64,000 nt of DNA from Monodelphis domestica (Eukaryota; Chordata; Mammalia; Didelphimorphia; Didelphidae), in the NCBI RefSeq assembly GCF_027887165.1, contig NC_077229.1, positions 115,026,520 through 115,090,519 on the forward strand, given 5' to 3'. The notes under the pieces are model-generated. The model searched no databases. It was given only the letters and a program-made list of their open reading frames with translations, and was not told the origin of the DNA. Both the position numbers and the translations under genes were made by a program. This document shows positions 22,140 to 32,141 of this stretch, in pieces (positions within the stretch are counted from its first letter, which is position 1; each line of letters opens with the position of its first letter).

Positions 22140-22378
22140 TTTAAATTGTTTTAGTCATGCCTGACTATGACCCTATTTGGAGCTTTCTTGGAAAGATATT
22201 AGAGTAGTTTGCCAATTTCCTTCTCTAGTTAATTTTACAGATGAGAAACTGAGGCAAAAAGGATTAAGTGACTTGAGTAAGGTCACACAGCTAGTAATTG
22301 TCTGAGGCCAGATATAAAGTTAGTTTTTTCCTTAAGCTTGGTCCAATAATATCCACTTCAGCCATCTAGCTGCCTTTA
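22140..22378 (-). mobile_element. CORE-SINE, minus strand
   Basis: 'gaccctatttggagctttct', 'gagtagtttgccaatttcct', 'gatgagaaactgaggcaaaa', 'gtcacacagctagtaattg' and 'agccatctagctgcc' are the reverse complement of the full SINE. Confidence 0.85.
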
Positions 22379-22459
22379 TTGATGACCTACATATAAAGTG
22401 AAAATAGGACTTCAAACCTTAAACAATGGCTATTGTTATTTTTTCTATATAATCAGATT

Positions 22460-22580
22460 GGATCATTGATCTGGAGCTGGATGCGACCTCAGAGGCCATC
22501 TATTTCAAATCTCTCATTCTTCATATAAGGAAACTGATAAAGAAGCAAATTAATGACTTCTGCTGACAATCCTCTGAAGG
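22460..22580 (-). mobile_element. MIR3-like SINE, partial
   Basis: 'gatctggagctggatgcgac', 'tcagaggccatctatttcaa' and 'aaggaaactgataaagaag' are a diverged MIR3-like module. Confidence 0.45.
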
Positions 22581-22724
22581 AATTTAACTTTTCCAGACAT
22601 TTTTCTCAAATTTTTTTTATTTTGCTTATCTAATTTTATCAGAATGGCAACGTTGTGAGAGAATAGGATGTGTTACAATTGTACCCCCTATTTTATAGAT
22701 TAAGGAATCCAATTCATGACAGGT

Positions 22725-23010
22725 GCAGATCTGTGGAAAGAACTGAGGATGTTTGACCTGGAGGAAAAAGAGGCCAGGAGATGAGGAATAACTGTCATTA
22801 GGTACATAAAAGACTGTCTTATGAAAAAGAGACAAGAATATTCTTCTTAGCCCTAGGAGGCATCTAGAAGCACTGAGCAGAAATGACAAAAAAAAAAACC
22901 CAACACATTTGGCCTTGATGAAATATCTTCCTAATTTAAGCTATCTCAAAGTGAATGGACTACTTAGGGAGGATGTTGGGTCTCACCTCAGTAACAGTAT
23001 CTAAATAGGG
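22725..23010 (+). mobile_element. CR1/L3-type LINE fragment
   Basis: 'tggaaagaactgaggatgtt', 'gacctggaggaaaaagaggc', 'cttcctaatttaagctatct' and 'ctcagtaacagtatctaaat' follow the conserved order of the CR1/L3 3' region. Confidence 0.6.
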
Positions 23011-23034
23011 ACTGAGGGTTATAGCAATGTTGAC

Positions 23035-23170
23035 ATTTACATAGTGCAATAAAGGTTTAGCAGATACTTGGCATTGATATCACTTGAATCTCAGAACAAT
23101 GCTGTGATATAGATACCCATGCTATTATACTCATTTTCTAGATAAGGAAACTGAGAGAGAGAGAGAGATT
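23035..23170 (-). mobile_element. MIR-type SINE, minus strand
   Basis: 'ctcagaacaatgctgtgata' and 'ctagataaggaaactgagag' match MIR reverse complement. A short GA run follows. Confidence 0.55.
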
Positions 23171-23529
23171 AAATTACTTTTATATTACTTTCTCATAGCC
23201 ACCTATCATGTATGGCATTCTGGTGGGTAGCAGAAGCTGAGATAAAAGTCACTAGATTTGAGAAACTCCACTTGAGCCTAGTATGTTGAATGGATCATTA
23301 ATGTTAATATATGGAAATCACAGGGGATGTTGTTGGAGGACAGGATGTGGGAAGGCTATACGCCAGGAGTTGAAGTCATCAGCAGAGGTAGCATTTTTTA
23401 TGTAAATTTACATATAATCACAGCAATAATTGCTCATACTTGTATAGTGCTTTCAAGTTTATTTTTATACAAATGTTTATGTCTTTCCCTATATTAGACC
23501 CAATACATTTGGCCTTGAAATGAGGATCT

Positions 23530-23840
23530 GTGATGCATTTACTTTTGTGTTACTAGCACTGTTCACACAGGTACTTATATAATATCAGTGCTTAATAAGT
23601 GTTAATTAATTTGAATTCACTATATGATGACCACAGGGATTGAAAAGAGTGGTGTCTATCTGAAATGCCTTCCCTTACCCTCTTTTCCTGATATATTTCA
23701 AGCTTTTCTTTTTATCTCAAATTCTTCCTCTTCTGTAAAGTCTTCTTAGAAGGTTTTGTTCAGTGACATCTTTTTTTTTTGTTTAGTAGTCGTCTTTTCC
23801 CTTAGACCTCAAATAATACTTTGGATTGTAATCTTCTAAA
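23530..23840 (+). mobile_element. L2/L3-type LINE fragments
   Basis: A terminal segment ('ttactagcactgttcacaca', 'gtgcttaataagtgttaatt') is followed by an upstream-type segment ('gaaatgccttcccttaccc', 'aaattcttcctcttctgtaa', 'gtcttcttagaaggttttg'). They are probably two separate pieces of the same family. Confidence 0.5.
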
Positions 23841-23879
23841 ATGCTTAGCATATGTAAGTGTGACTTCTATTCCTGAGAA

Positions 23880-24480
23880 ATTTTAGGACGTATTTATTAA
23901 AGAGAAGATATTTATTCAAATAGATGAACAACTAGAAAAGGATGTGGTGATTACAAAAATCTAACATGACTTCAAAAATAATAGGTCATATCAGATTAAT
24001 TTAACTACCCTTTGTTATGGGCAATATTTCTAAATTATTAGATGAGACAAATGCTGCTGTAGATATAGTTTATCTATAATTTCTCAAATTTTTAAAGTAC
24101 CCCATGCTATTTATGTGTGAAAGTTAGAGAGATGTGTAGTAATGGATGAAGACACAAATAGGAGAGATTCAGAATTGGTCAGGTGGCTGGACTCAGTAAC
24201 TAGGTATTGATGGTTTAGAATCAAGAGCAATGGGTTGATTCTAAGAGATAAGTTTGTAGACCTGACATATAGGGGAAAAAAAAAACTTCCTAAAAATTCA
24301 AGCTATATGAAAGTCCAATTGATTTTCTAAAGAGGATAATGGGCTCCCTTCCATTAGAAATATTCAGGAACTAGGGACTGGATGACTGTTTGTTATGTAG
24401 ATCATAGTGGGAATTCTTTTCATGCATTATTTGAAGAAGATGGCTGATGAAATTCCTTTCAACTCACAAATTTTGTGATT
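23880..24480 (+). mobile_element. CR1/L3-type LINE, RT-proximal to 3' end
   Basis: The part near 24050 ('gctgctgtagatatagttta') resembles the CR1 reverse transcriptase motif A region. The later part ('aaacttcctaaaaattcaag', 'ggactggatgactgtttgtt', 'ttgtgattatctgattctat') matches the CR1/L3 3' end with its TCTATG-like tail. All frames are broken. Confidence 0.55.
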
Positions 24481-24494
24481 ATCTGATTCTATTA

Positions 24495-24700
24495 TGCTTT
24501 ATGTTTATTTTTGTGTCTTTTTGTTCCTCTGGGACATTAAGAGCTATGTCTGTTTTATTTGGTCCCTGTAAGAATATGCTTCTTGATGGCAGAGATACAT
24601 TTTTTTAAAATAATTTTTGTTATCTCTAGGTCCTAGAACAATTCCTGACACATAGTCATTATTTAATAAGTTCTTGCTGATTAATTAATTACTAATGTTT
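24495..24700 (+). mobile_element. L2/L3-type LINE 3' end
   Basis: 'gggacattaagagctatgtc', 'ttgttatctctaggtcctag' and 'ttatttaataagttcttgct' match the family terminus. Confidence 0.55.
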
Positions 24701-24705
24701 ATTTA

Positions 24706-25744
24706 GGCAAAGTACTGGTCAATCTAATTAAAAAGAGGAAAGAAGAAAACCAAAGTAACAGTATCCAAGACAAAAAGGGAGACCTCCCACACAGGAACTA
24801 TATGAACACAACTACAAAACACTTTCCACACAATTAAAATAAGATCTAAATTATTGGAAAAACAATAATTGCTCATGGGTAGGATGAGTTAACATAATAA
24901 AAATGAGAATCCTACCCAAACTTATTTACTTATTTAGTGCCATACCCATTGAACTACCAAAAAACTTTTTTTTACTGAATTAGGGAAAACCATAACAAAG
25001 TTTATTTGGAAGAACAAACAATCAAGGATATCCAGGGAAATCATGAAAAAAAATGGTAAGGAAAGTGGTCTAGTAGTACCAGATATCAAACTATACTATG
25101 AAGCAGTGGTCATCAAAATAATATGGTAATGGCTAAGAGACAGAAGGGACAATCAGTGGAATAGATTTGGGGTAAGTGACCTCAGCAAGACAGTTTATGA
25201 TAAACCCAAAGATCCCAGATTCTGGGACAAAAATCCATTATTTGATATAATCTGCTGCAAAAATTGGAAGACAGTATGGGAAAGACTGGGTTTGGATCAA
25301 CATCTCACACTTTATACTAAGATTCAGAATGGGTGAATGACTTGAATATGAAGAAGAAAACTATAAATAAAGTAGGTGAACACAAAATAGTATATGTGTC
25401 AGATATTTGGGAAAGGAAATATTTTAAGAACAATCAAGAGTTAGAAATTTTTTTTAAAATGTAAAATAAATAATTTTGATTCGATTAAATTAAAATGGTT
25501 TTGTACAAACAAAACCAATGTAAACAAAATTAGAAGGAAAGCAACAAATTGGGAAAAAATCTTCATAACAAAAACCTCTGACAAAGGTCTAATTACTCCA
25601 ATTTATAAAGAGCTAAATCAATTGTATAACAAAGCAAAGTATTCCCCAATTGATTAATGGGCAAGGGACATGAATAGGCAATTTTCAGATAAAGAAATCA
25701 AAACTATTAATAAGCACATGAAAAAGTGTTAGAAATCTCTTACA
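24706..25744 (+). mobile_element. Old L1 ORF2 relic, left part
   Basis: It aligns by eye with the ORF2 of the full-length L1 inserted at its right end. 24706-24789 matches 29021-29100 and, after a jump, 24790-25744 matches about 30226-31166. About 1.1 kb of ORF2 is therefore missing internally. Frames are broken by stops and indels. Its last 14 bp (25731-25744) are the target site duplicated by the younger L1. The right part continues at 32074-32141 and 33200-33850. Confidence 0.85.
25731..25744 (+). repeat. Target-site duplication, left copy
   Basis: 'agaaatctcttaca' is repeated exactly at 32060-32073 on the far side of the L1 poly-A. The cleavage site reads TT/AGAA on this strand (TTCT/AA on the other), close to the L1 endonuclease preference TTTT/AA. 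Confidence 0.95.
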
Positions 25745-26448
25745 GACTTCCGGTTAAGATGGCGGCTTAGAGAAAGCTAAAGTTTAGATCTCCGGAAAAC
25801 CCTTCCCGACCGATCTCAAACTATAAGCTCCTAAGGCACCGAAATTCAAAACAATCAACAGCACAGACCCTGGGAACCCTCCTCCTGGACCTGGACCCGG
25901 ATCAAAAGGTACGGCCACCCTCAAAAGCCAGAACCTGAGATCACTTGGACCTAAGGGGTAGGAGCAAAGAATCCAAGGCTCCTGGAAGCCGCAGCCCCGC
26001 CTGGCTCAGAGAGCAGGGTCCTCGGAACAACAACCCTTAGGGCCTTCTATCCGAGTCCCAGTGAAAGTCACTGCTCCCCCAGAAGAGAGCAGGGTCGAAA
26101 CAACAGCAACCCTCAGGGCGGGCAAGACAGCCTCATGGGCTGGATCCTGCTATCCAAGTCTCAGTGAAAGTCCCTGCCCTCGGAGCCTGGGGAAGCTGCA
26201 GCCCATCCCCCCCGCAGGCCGACGAAACAGCCTCACGGCCAGCGATTCTGAAGGCAACTTCCGGAAAGCAACCCGACCCAGAGAGCCGGGGGGAGAGTGT
26301 GGCCTCGTGGTCCGACCCTTCCATTCCAGTTCCAGTGAGGCATATTCAGTTTAACCCAGGGAAAGCTCATAGAACCGACAATCTGCCCAGGACTAAAGAC
26401 TCTGAACACCAGACAGAGATAAGAAAAGCTAATCCTCCACATTCAGAG
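25745..26448 (+). promoter_or_regulatory. L1 5' UTR / internal promoter
   Basis: This GC- and CpG-richer leader begins 12 nt before a perfect YY1 consensus (AAGATGGCGGC, 25756-25766), which in primate L1 positions transcription initiation at +1. The middle holds two imperfect repeats (26009-26073 and 26085-26177) sharing 'gagagcagggtc' at the start and 'cagtgaaagtc' near the end, and a third weaker echo near 26220-26335. ORF1 begins at the ATG with good Kozak context at 26449. A frame that stays open upstream of 26449 is compositional. Confidence 0.7.
25756..25766 (+). promoter_or_regulatory. YY1 site at the L1 5' end
   Basis: AAGATGGCGGC matches the YY1 consensus exactly and lies 12 bp from the element's first base, similar to the YY1 site near the start of human L1. 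Confidence 0.7.
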
Positions 26449-27372
26449 ATGGCAAACTCCACAGAAGCACAGAAGCCCCAAAATACCAAGAAAAATAAGA
26501 AGAAAGGGGCAACTTTGGACACATTCTATGGAGCCAAAATACAAAATAACAGAGCAGATAGAAGAAGATATACAAGAAAATGCTCCAAAATCTTCCAAAG
26601 GAAATGGAAACTCTCCACAAACCCATGAAGAATTTGAATCAGAAATGACCAAAAGATGGAAGCCTTCTGGGAGGAAAAGTGGAAAATAATGCAAAAGAAA
26701 TTCACGCCTCTACAAAACCAGTTTGACCAAACTGTAAAAGAAAACCAGGCTTTAAAGCAAGAACTAATAAAGCAAAGCCAAAACACCAAGAAATTAGAAG
26801 AGAACATAAAATATCTCACCGACAAGATGACAGATCTGGAAAATAGAGGGAGAAGAGATAATTTAAGAATAATTGGACTCCCAGAAAAGCCAGAAATAAA
26901 CACCAAACTGGACATGGTGATACAAGATATAATCAAAGAAAATTGCCCAGAGATTCTAGAACAAGGGGGCAATACAGCCACTGACAGAGCTCACAGAATA
27001 CCTTCTACACTAAACCCCCAAAAGACAACTCCCAGGAATGTAATTGCCAAATTCCTAAGCTATCAAACAAAAGAAAAAATCCTACAGGAAGCCAGAAAAA
27101 GACAATTTAGATATAAAGGAATGCCAATCAGGGTCACACAAGACCTTGCAAGTTCTACTCTGAATGATCGTAAGGCATGGAACATGATCTTCAGAAAGGC
27201 AAGAGAGCTGGGTCTCCAACCAAGAATCAGCTACCCAGCAAAACTGACTATATACTTCCAAGGGAAAGTATGGGCATTCAACAAAATAGAAGACTTCCAA
27301 CTTTTTGCAAAGAAAAGACCAGAGCTCTGTGGAAAGTTTGATACCAAAATTCAAAGAGCAAGGAATACCTGA
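26449..27372 (+). pseudogene. L1 ORF1p (RNA-binding chaperone), frameshifted N-terminus
   Basis: ORF1p coats L1 RNA as trimers and acts as a nucleic acid chaperone in the L1 RNP. The C-terminal 238 codons (26656-27372) are open. They show a Lys/Glu/Gln-rich coiled coil (about residues 1-60 of this segment), an RRM with the L1 signature NLRIIGLPE, the TPRNVIAKF segment, and the C-terminal domain signature RISYPAKL. The likely start is ATG 26449 (MANSTEAQKP). That frame stops at 26626-26628 and again at 26635-26637, while protein-like sequence passes through the other two frames between about 26520 and 26655. At least two, probably three, single-base indels are inferred, several at or near A-rich runs. 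They could be real mutations or assembly errors. No full-length ORF1p could be made from this copy as written. Confidence 0.8.
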
Positions 27373-27902
27373 AAAGGTAAATATTAAGGAAAGGGGAAAA
27401 TGTTATCTTCTTCTTTTACTCAAACTCTCTTCTATAAGGACTACATTTATATCAATCTATGTATACTAATATGTGGGGAAAATGTAATGTATAAATAGGG
27501 GGTAAAGAAAGACCAAATAGAATAATCATTCTCACACAAAGATTCACATGGGAAGGGGAGGGGAAGAAAACTCCTATAAGAAGGAGAGGAAGAGAGGGGG
27601 GGTTACTTAAACCTCAATCTCAGGGAAATCAACTCTGAGAGGGAAAAACATCCAGATCCATTGGGATCTTGAATTCTATCTTACCCAACAAGGGTAGGGA
27701 GAAGGGAAAACCAAGGGAGTGGAGGGGGAGAGGGAGAACATAAAGGGAGGGAAAGAGAGGGGGGAGGGGGACGGAACAAAAAGGGAGGGACTAAAAAGGG
27801 AAACATCATGGGAGGGGACAAGGGGGACTGATTCAAAGTAAATCACTGGACTAAAAGGTAGAGCCGAAGAAGAAAAGGTTAGAATTAAGGAAGGCTATCA
27901 AA
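27373..27902 (+). other. L1 inter-ORF spacer, purine-rich
   Basis: A 530-bp noncoding spacer between ORF1 and ORF2. About 27540-27790 is almost pure purine with many runs of three or more G, capable of G-quadruplex or triplex formation on paper. The human L1 spacer is only about 63 bp, so this lineage differs markedly. How ORF2 is translated across it is not evident. Confidence 0.75.
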
Positions 27903-30524
27903 ATGCCAGGGAGTCCAAAAATGACAATCATAACTTTGAATGTGAATGGGATGAACTCACCCATAAAACGTAGACGAATAGCAGAATGGATTAGAATCCA
28001 AAACCCTACCATATGTTGTCTTCAAGAAACACACATGAGGCGGGTTGACACCCACAAGGTCAGAATTAAAGGATGGAGTAAGACCTTCTGGGCCTCAACT
28101 GATAGAAAGAAGGCAGGAGTGGTAATCATGATATCTGATAAAGCCAATGCAAAAATAGACCTGATCAAAAGGGATAGGGAAGGTAATTATATTTTGTTAA
28201 AAGGGACTGTAGACAATGAGGAAATATCATTAATCAACATGTATGCACCAAATAATATAGCACCCAAATTGCTAATGGAGAAACTAGGAGAATTGAAGGA
28301 AGAAATAGACAATAAAACCATACTAGTGGGAGACTTAAACCAACCATTATCAAATTTAGATAAATCAAATCAAAAAATAAATAAGAAAGAGGTAAAAGAA
28401 GTGAATGAAATTTTAGAAAAATTAGAATTAATAGACATATGGAGAAAAATAAATAGGGATAAAAAGGAATACACCTTCTTCTCAGCACCACATGGCACAT
28501 TCACAAAAATTGACCATACATTAGGCCACAGAAATATAGCACACAAATGCAAAAAAGCAGAAATAATGAATGCAGCCTTCTCAGATCACAAGGCAATAAA
28601 AATAATGATTAGTAATGGTACATGGAAAACCAAATCTAAAACCAATTGGAAATTAAGCAATATGATACTCCAAAACCCTTTAGTTAAAGAAGAAATCATA
28701 GAAACAATTAATAATTTCATCGAGGAAAATGACAATGGTGAAACATCCTTTCAAACCTTTTGGGATGCAGCCAAAGCGGTAATCAGAGGTAAATTCATAT
28801 CCCTGAATGCTTATATTAACAAACAAGGGAGAGCAGAGATCAATCAATTGGAAATGCAATTGAAAAAACTCGAAAGCGATCAAATTAAAAACCCCCAGCA
28901 GAAAACCAAATTAGAAATCCTAAAAATTAAGGGAGAAATTAATAAAATCGAAAGTGATAGAACTATTGATTTAATAAATAAGACAAGAAGCTGGTACTTT
29001 GAAAAAACAAACAAAATAGACAAAGTACTGTTCAATCTAATTAAAAAAAGGAAGGAACAAAAGCAAATTCACAGCATTAAAGATGAAAAGGGGGACAGCA
29101 CCTCCGATGAAGAGGAAATTAAGGCAATCATTAGAAATTACTTTGCCCAATTATATGGCAATAAATACACCAATTTAGGAGAAATGGATGAATATATACA
29201 AAAATACAAACTGCCTAGACTAACAGAAGAGGAAATAGAATTCTTAAATAATCCCATATCAGAAATTGAAATCCAACAAGCCATCAAAGAACTTCCTAAG
29301 AAAAAATCCCCAGGGCCTGATGGATTCACCTGTGAATTCTATCAAACATTCAGAGAACAGTTAATCCCAATACTATACAAACTATTTGACATAATAAGCA
29401 AAGAGGGAGTTCTACCAAACTCCTTTTACAACACAAACATGGTACTGATTCCAAAACCAGGCAGGTCAAAAACAGAGAAAGAAAACTATAGGCCAATCTC
29501 CCTAATGAATATAGATGCAAAAATCTTAAATAGGATACTAGCAAAAAGACTCCAGCAAGTGATCAGAAGGATCATTCACCATGATCAAGTAGGATTCATA
29601 CCAGGGATGCAGGGCTGGTTCAACATTAGGAAAACCATCCACATAATTGACCACATCAACAAGCAAACTAGCAAGAACCACATGATTATCTCAATAGATG
29701 CAGAAAAAGCCTTTGATAAAATACAACACCCATTCCTATTAAAAACACTAGAAAGCATAGGAATAGAAGGGTCATTCCTAAAAATAATAAACAGTATATA
29801 TCTAAAACCAACAGCTAATATCATCTGCAATGGGGATAAACTAGATGCATTCCCAATAAGATCAGGAGTGAAACAAGGATTCCCATTATCACCTCTACTA
29901 TTTGACATTGTACTAGAAACACTAGCAGTAGCAATTAGAGAAGATAAAGGAATTGAAGGCATCAAAATTGGCAAGGAGGAGACCAAGTTATCACTCTTTG
30001 CGGATGACATGATGGTCTACTTAAAGAATCCTAGAGATTCAACCAAAAAGCTAATTGAAATAATCAACAACTTTAGCAAAGTTGCAGGATACAAAATAAA
30101 CCCACATAAATCATCAGCATTTCCATACATCTCCAACACAGCTCAGCAGCAAGAACTAGAAAGAGAAATCCCATTCAAAATCACCTTAAACAAAATAAAA
30201 TACCTAGGAATCTACCTCCCAAGACAAACACAGGAACTATATGAACACAACTCCAAAACATTTGCCACACAACTAAAACTAGACTTGAACAAATGGAAAA
30301 ACATTAACTGCTCATGGATAGGACGAGCCAATATAATAAAAATGACCATCCTACCCAAACTTATTTATCTATTTAGTGCCATACCCATTGAACTACAAAA
30401 ATACTTCTTCACTGATTTAGAAAAAACCATAACAAAGTTCATTTGGAAGAACAAAAGATCAAGGATATCCAGGGAAATAATGAAAAAAAAAAAAACACAT
30501 ATGATGGGGCCTTGCAGTCCCTGA
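27903..30524 (+). pseudogene. L1 ORF2p, endonuclease and reverse transcriptase part
   Basis: ORF2p nicks target DNA and primes reverse transcription of L1 RNA there. The first 873 codons are open. The N-terminal APE-type endonuclease shows TLNVNG (N15), QETH (E42), GDLN (D144) and SDH (D228, H229), matching the catalytic residues of human L1 at nearly the same positions. The Z/RT region follows, with SPGPDG (469-474), the motif A aspartate in SIDAEKAFD (D599), GVKQG, and the catalytic FADD (699-702). An alternative start is the ATG at 27921. The frame is lost in a 13-A run (30483-30495) and stops at 30522-30524. The protein continues in another frame from 30505. All catalytic residues are present, but the protein as written lacks its C-terminal domain, which is required for retrotransposition in human L1. 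Confidence 0.92.
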
Positions 30525-31644
30525 CCTAAAACTATATTACAAAGCAGCAGTCATCAAAACAATTTGGTACTGGCTAAGAAACAGACAGGAAGATCAGTGG
30601 AATAGACTGGGGGAAAGCGACCTCAGCAAGACAGTATACGATAAACCCAAAGATCCCAGCCTTTGGGACAAAAATCCACTATTCGATAAAAACTGTTGGG
30701 AAAATTGGAAGACAGTGTGGGAGAGACTAGGAATAGATCAACACCTCACACCCTACTCCAAGATAAATTCAAAATGGGTGAGTGACTTAAACATAAAGAA
30801 GGAAACCATAAGTAAATTGGGTAAACACAGAATAGTATACATGTCAGACCTTTGGGAGGGGAAAGGCTTTAAAACCAAGCAAGATATAGAAAGAATCACA
30901 AAATGTAAAATAAATAATTTTGACTACATCAAACTAAAAAGCTTTTGTACAAACAAAACCAATGTAACTAAAATCAGAAGGGAAACAACAAATTGGGAAA
31001 AAATCTTCATAGAAACCTCTGACAAAGGTTTAATTACTCATATTTATAATGAGCTAAGTCAATTGTACAAAAAATCAAGCCATTCTCCAATTGACAAATG
31101 GGCAAGGGACATGAACAGGCAGTTAACAGCCAAAGAAATCAAAACTATTAACAAGCACATGAAGAAGTGTTCTAAATCTCTTAAAATCAGAGAGATGCAA
31201 ATCAAAACAACTCTGAGGTATCACCTGACACCTAGCAGATTGGCTAACATAACAGCAAAGGAAAGTAATGAATGCTGGAGGGGTTGTGGCAAAGTAGGGA
31301 CATTAATTCATTGCTGGTGGAGCTGTGAACTGATCCAACCATTCTGGAGGGCAATCTGGATCTATGCCCAAAGGGCGACAAAAGAATATCTACCCTTTGA
31401 CCCAGCCATAGCACTGCTGGGTCTGTACCCCAAAGAGGTAATGGACACAAAGACTTGTACAAAAATATTCATAGCTGCCCTCTTTGTCGTGGCCCAAAAC
31501 TGGAAAACGAGGGGATGCCCATCAATTGGGGAATGGCTGAACAAACTGTGGTATATGTTGGTGATGGAATACTATTGTGCAAAAAGGAATAATAAAGTGG
31601 AGGAGTTCCATGGAGACTGGAACAACCTCCAGGAAGTGATGTAG
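30505..31644 (+). pseudogene. L1 ORF2p C-terminal domain, out of frame with the RT part
   Basis: This 379-codon frame continues ORF2 directly after the frameshift. It covers the thumb/C-terminal region and the Cys-rich motif C-X3-C-X7-H-X4-C (Cys at 31273 and 31285, His at 31309, Cys at 31324), which has the same spacing as in human L1 ORF2p and contributes to RNA binding. It ends at 31642-31644 at the usual place for L1. There is no start codon at its beginning. The first ATG lies at 30715, so the piece is not an independent gene. The C-terminal portion matches the older relic at 47632-48633. Confidence 0.9.
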
Positions 31645-32059
31645 AGTGAGAGGAGCAGAACCAGGAGAACATTGTACACAGAGACTAATACACTGTGGTA
31701 TAATCGAATGTAATGGACTTCTCCATAAATGGCGGTGTAATGTCCCTGAACAACTTGCAGGGATCCAGGAGAAAAAAACACCATTCATAAGCAAAGGATA
31801 AACTATGGGAGTGGAAACACCGAGGAAAAGCAACTGCCTGAATACAGAGGTTGAGGGGACATGACAGAGGAGAGACTCTAAATGAACACTCTAATGCAAA
31901 TACTATCAACAAAGCAATGGGTTCAAATCAAGAAAACATCTAATGCCCAGTGGACTTACGCGTCGGCTATGGGGGGTGAGGGGGAGGAAAAGAAAATGAT
32001 CTATGTCTTTAACGAATAATGCTTGGAAATGATCAAATAAAATATATTAATAAAAAAAA
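31645..32059 (+). other. L1 3' UTR, poly-A signal and A-tail
   Basis: A 3' UTR of about 400 nt with a short G-rich run ('ggggggtgagggggagg', near 31971-31987), AATAAA at 32036-32041 and a tail of about nine A before the duplicated target. Confidence 0.85.
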
Positions 32060-32073
32060 AGAAATCTCTTACA
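32060..32073 (+). repeat. Target-site duplication, right copy
   Basis: 'agaaatctcttaca', identical to 25731-25744. The first A is ambiguous with the poly-A tail. Confidence 0.95.
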
Positions 32074-32141
32074 ATCTGAGAAATGCAAATCAAAACAACT
32101 CTGAGGTACCACCTCACACCTAGCAGATTGGCTAACATGTG
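32074..32141 (+). mobile_element. Old L1 ORF2 relic, middle part
   Basis: Continues the relic interrupted at 25744 ('gaaatgcaaatcaaaacaac ... gattggctaacatg') and matches 31190-31250 of the full-length copy. It is cut at 32141 by an LTR. Confidence 0.9.

Larger units (their letters stand above)
25745..32059 (+). mobile_element. Structurally full-length L1 retrotransposon
   Basis: A 6.3-kb LINE-1 with 5' UTR (25745-26448), ORF1 (26449-27372, broken), a 530-bp spacer, ORF2 (27903-31644, one frameshift), 3' UTR, AATAAA (32036-32041) and a short A-tail. It is flanked by a perfect 14-bp target-site duplication and inserted in the same orientation into an older L1. The completeness, intact duplication and long open frames argue for a fairly recent insertion. 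The L1 clade is clear from ORF1p and ORF2p, and the marsupial subfamily is not assigned. Both ORFs carry frame breaks at or near A-rich runs, so as written it is not autonomous. Confidence 0.95.

Noticed and set aside
26133..26324. Minus-strand frame in the L1 5' UTR as an ORF0-like antisense gene
   Set aside because: ORF0 is described from primate L1. There is no splice or promoter evidence here and the frame is short.
26164..26448. N-terminal extension of L1 ORF1 into the 5' UTR
   Set aside because: The frame is open only by composition. The ATG at 26449 has better context and is followed by the Lys/Glu-rich start typical of ORF1p.
26233..31912. Many 60-150-codon minus-strand frames across the L1
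   Set aside because: They are antisense readings of ORF1 and ORF2, hydrophobic because the coding strand is A-rich.
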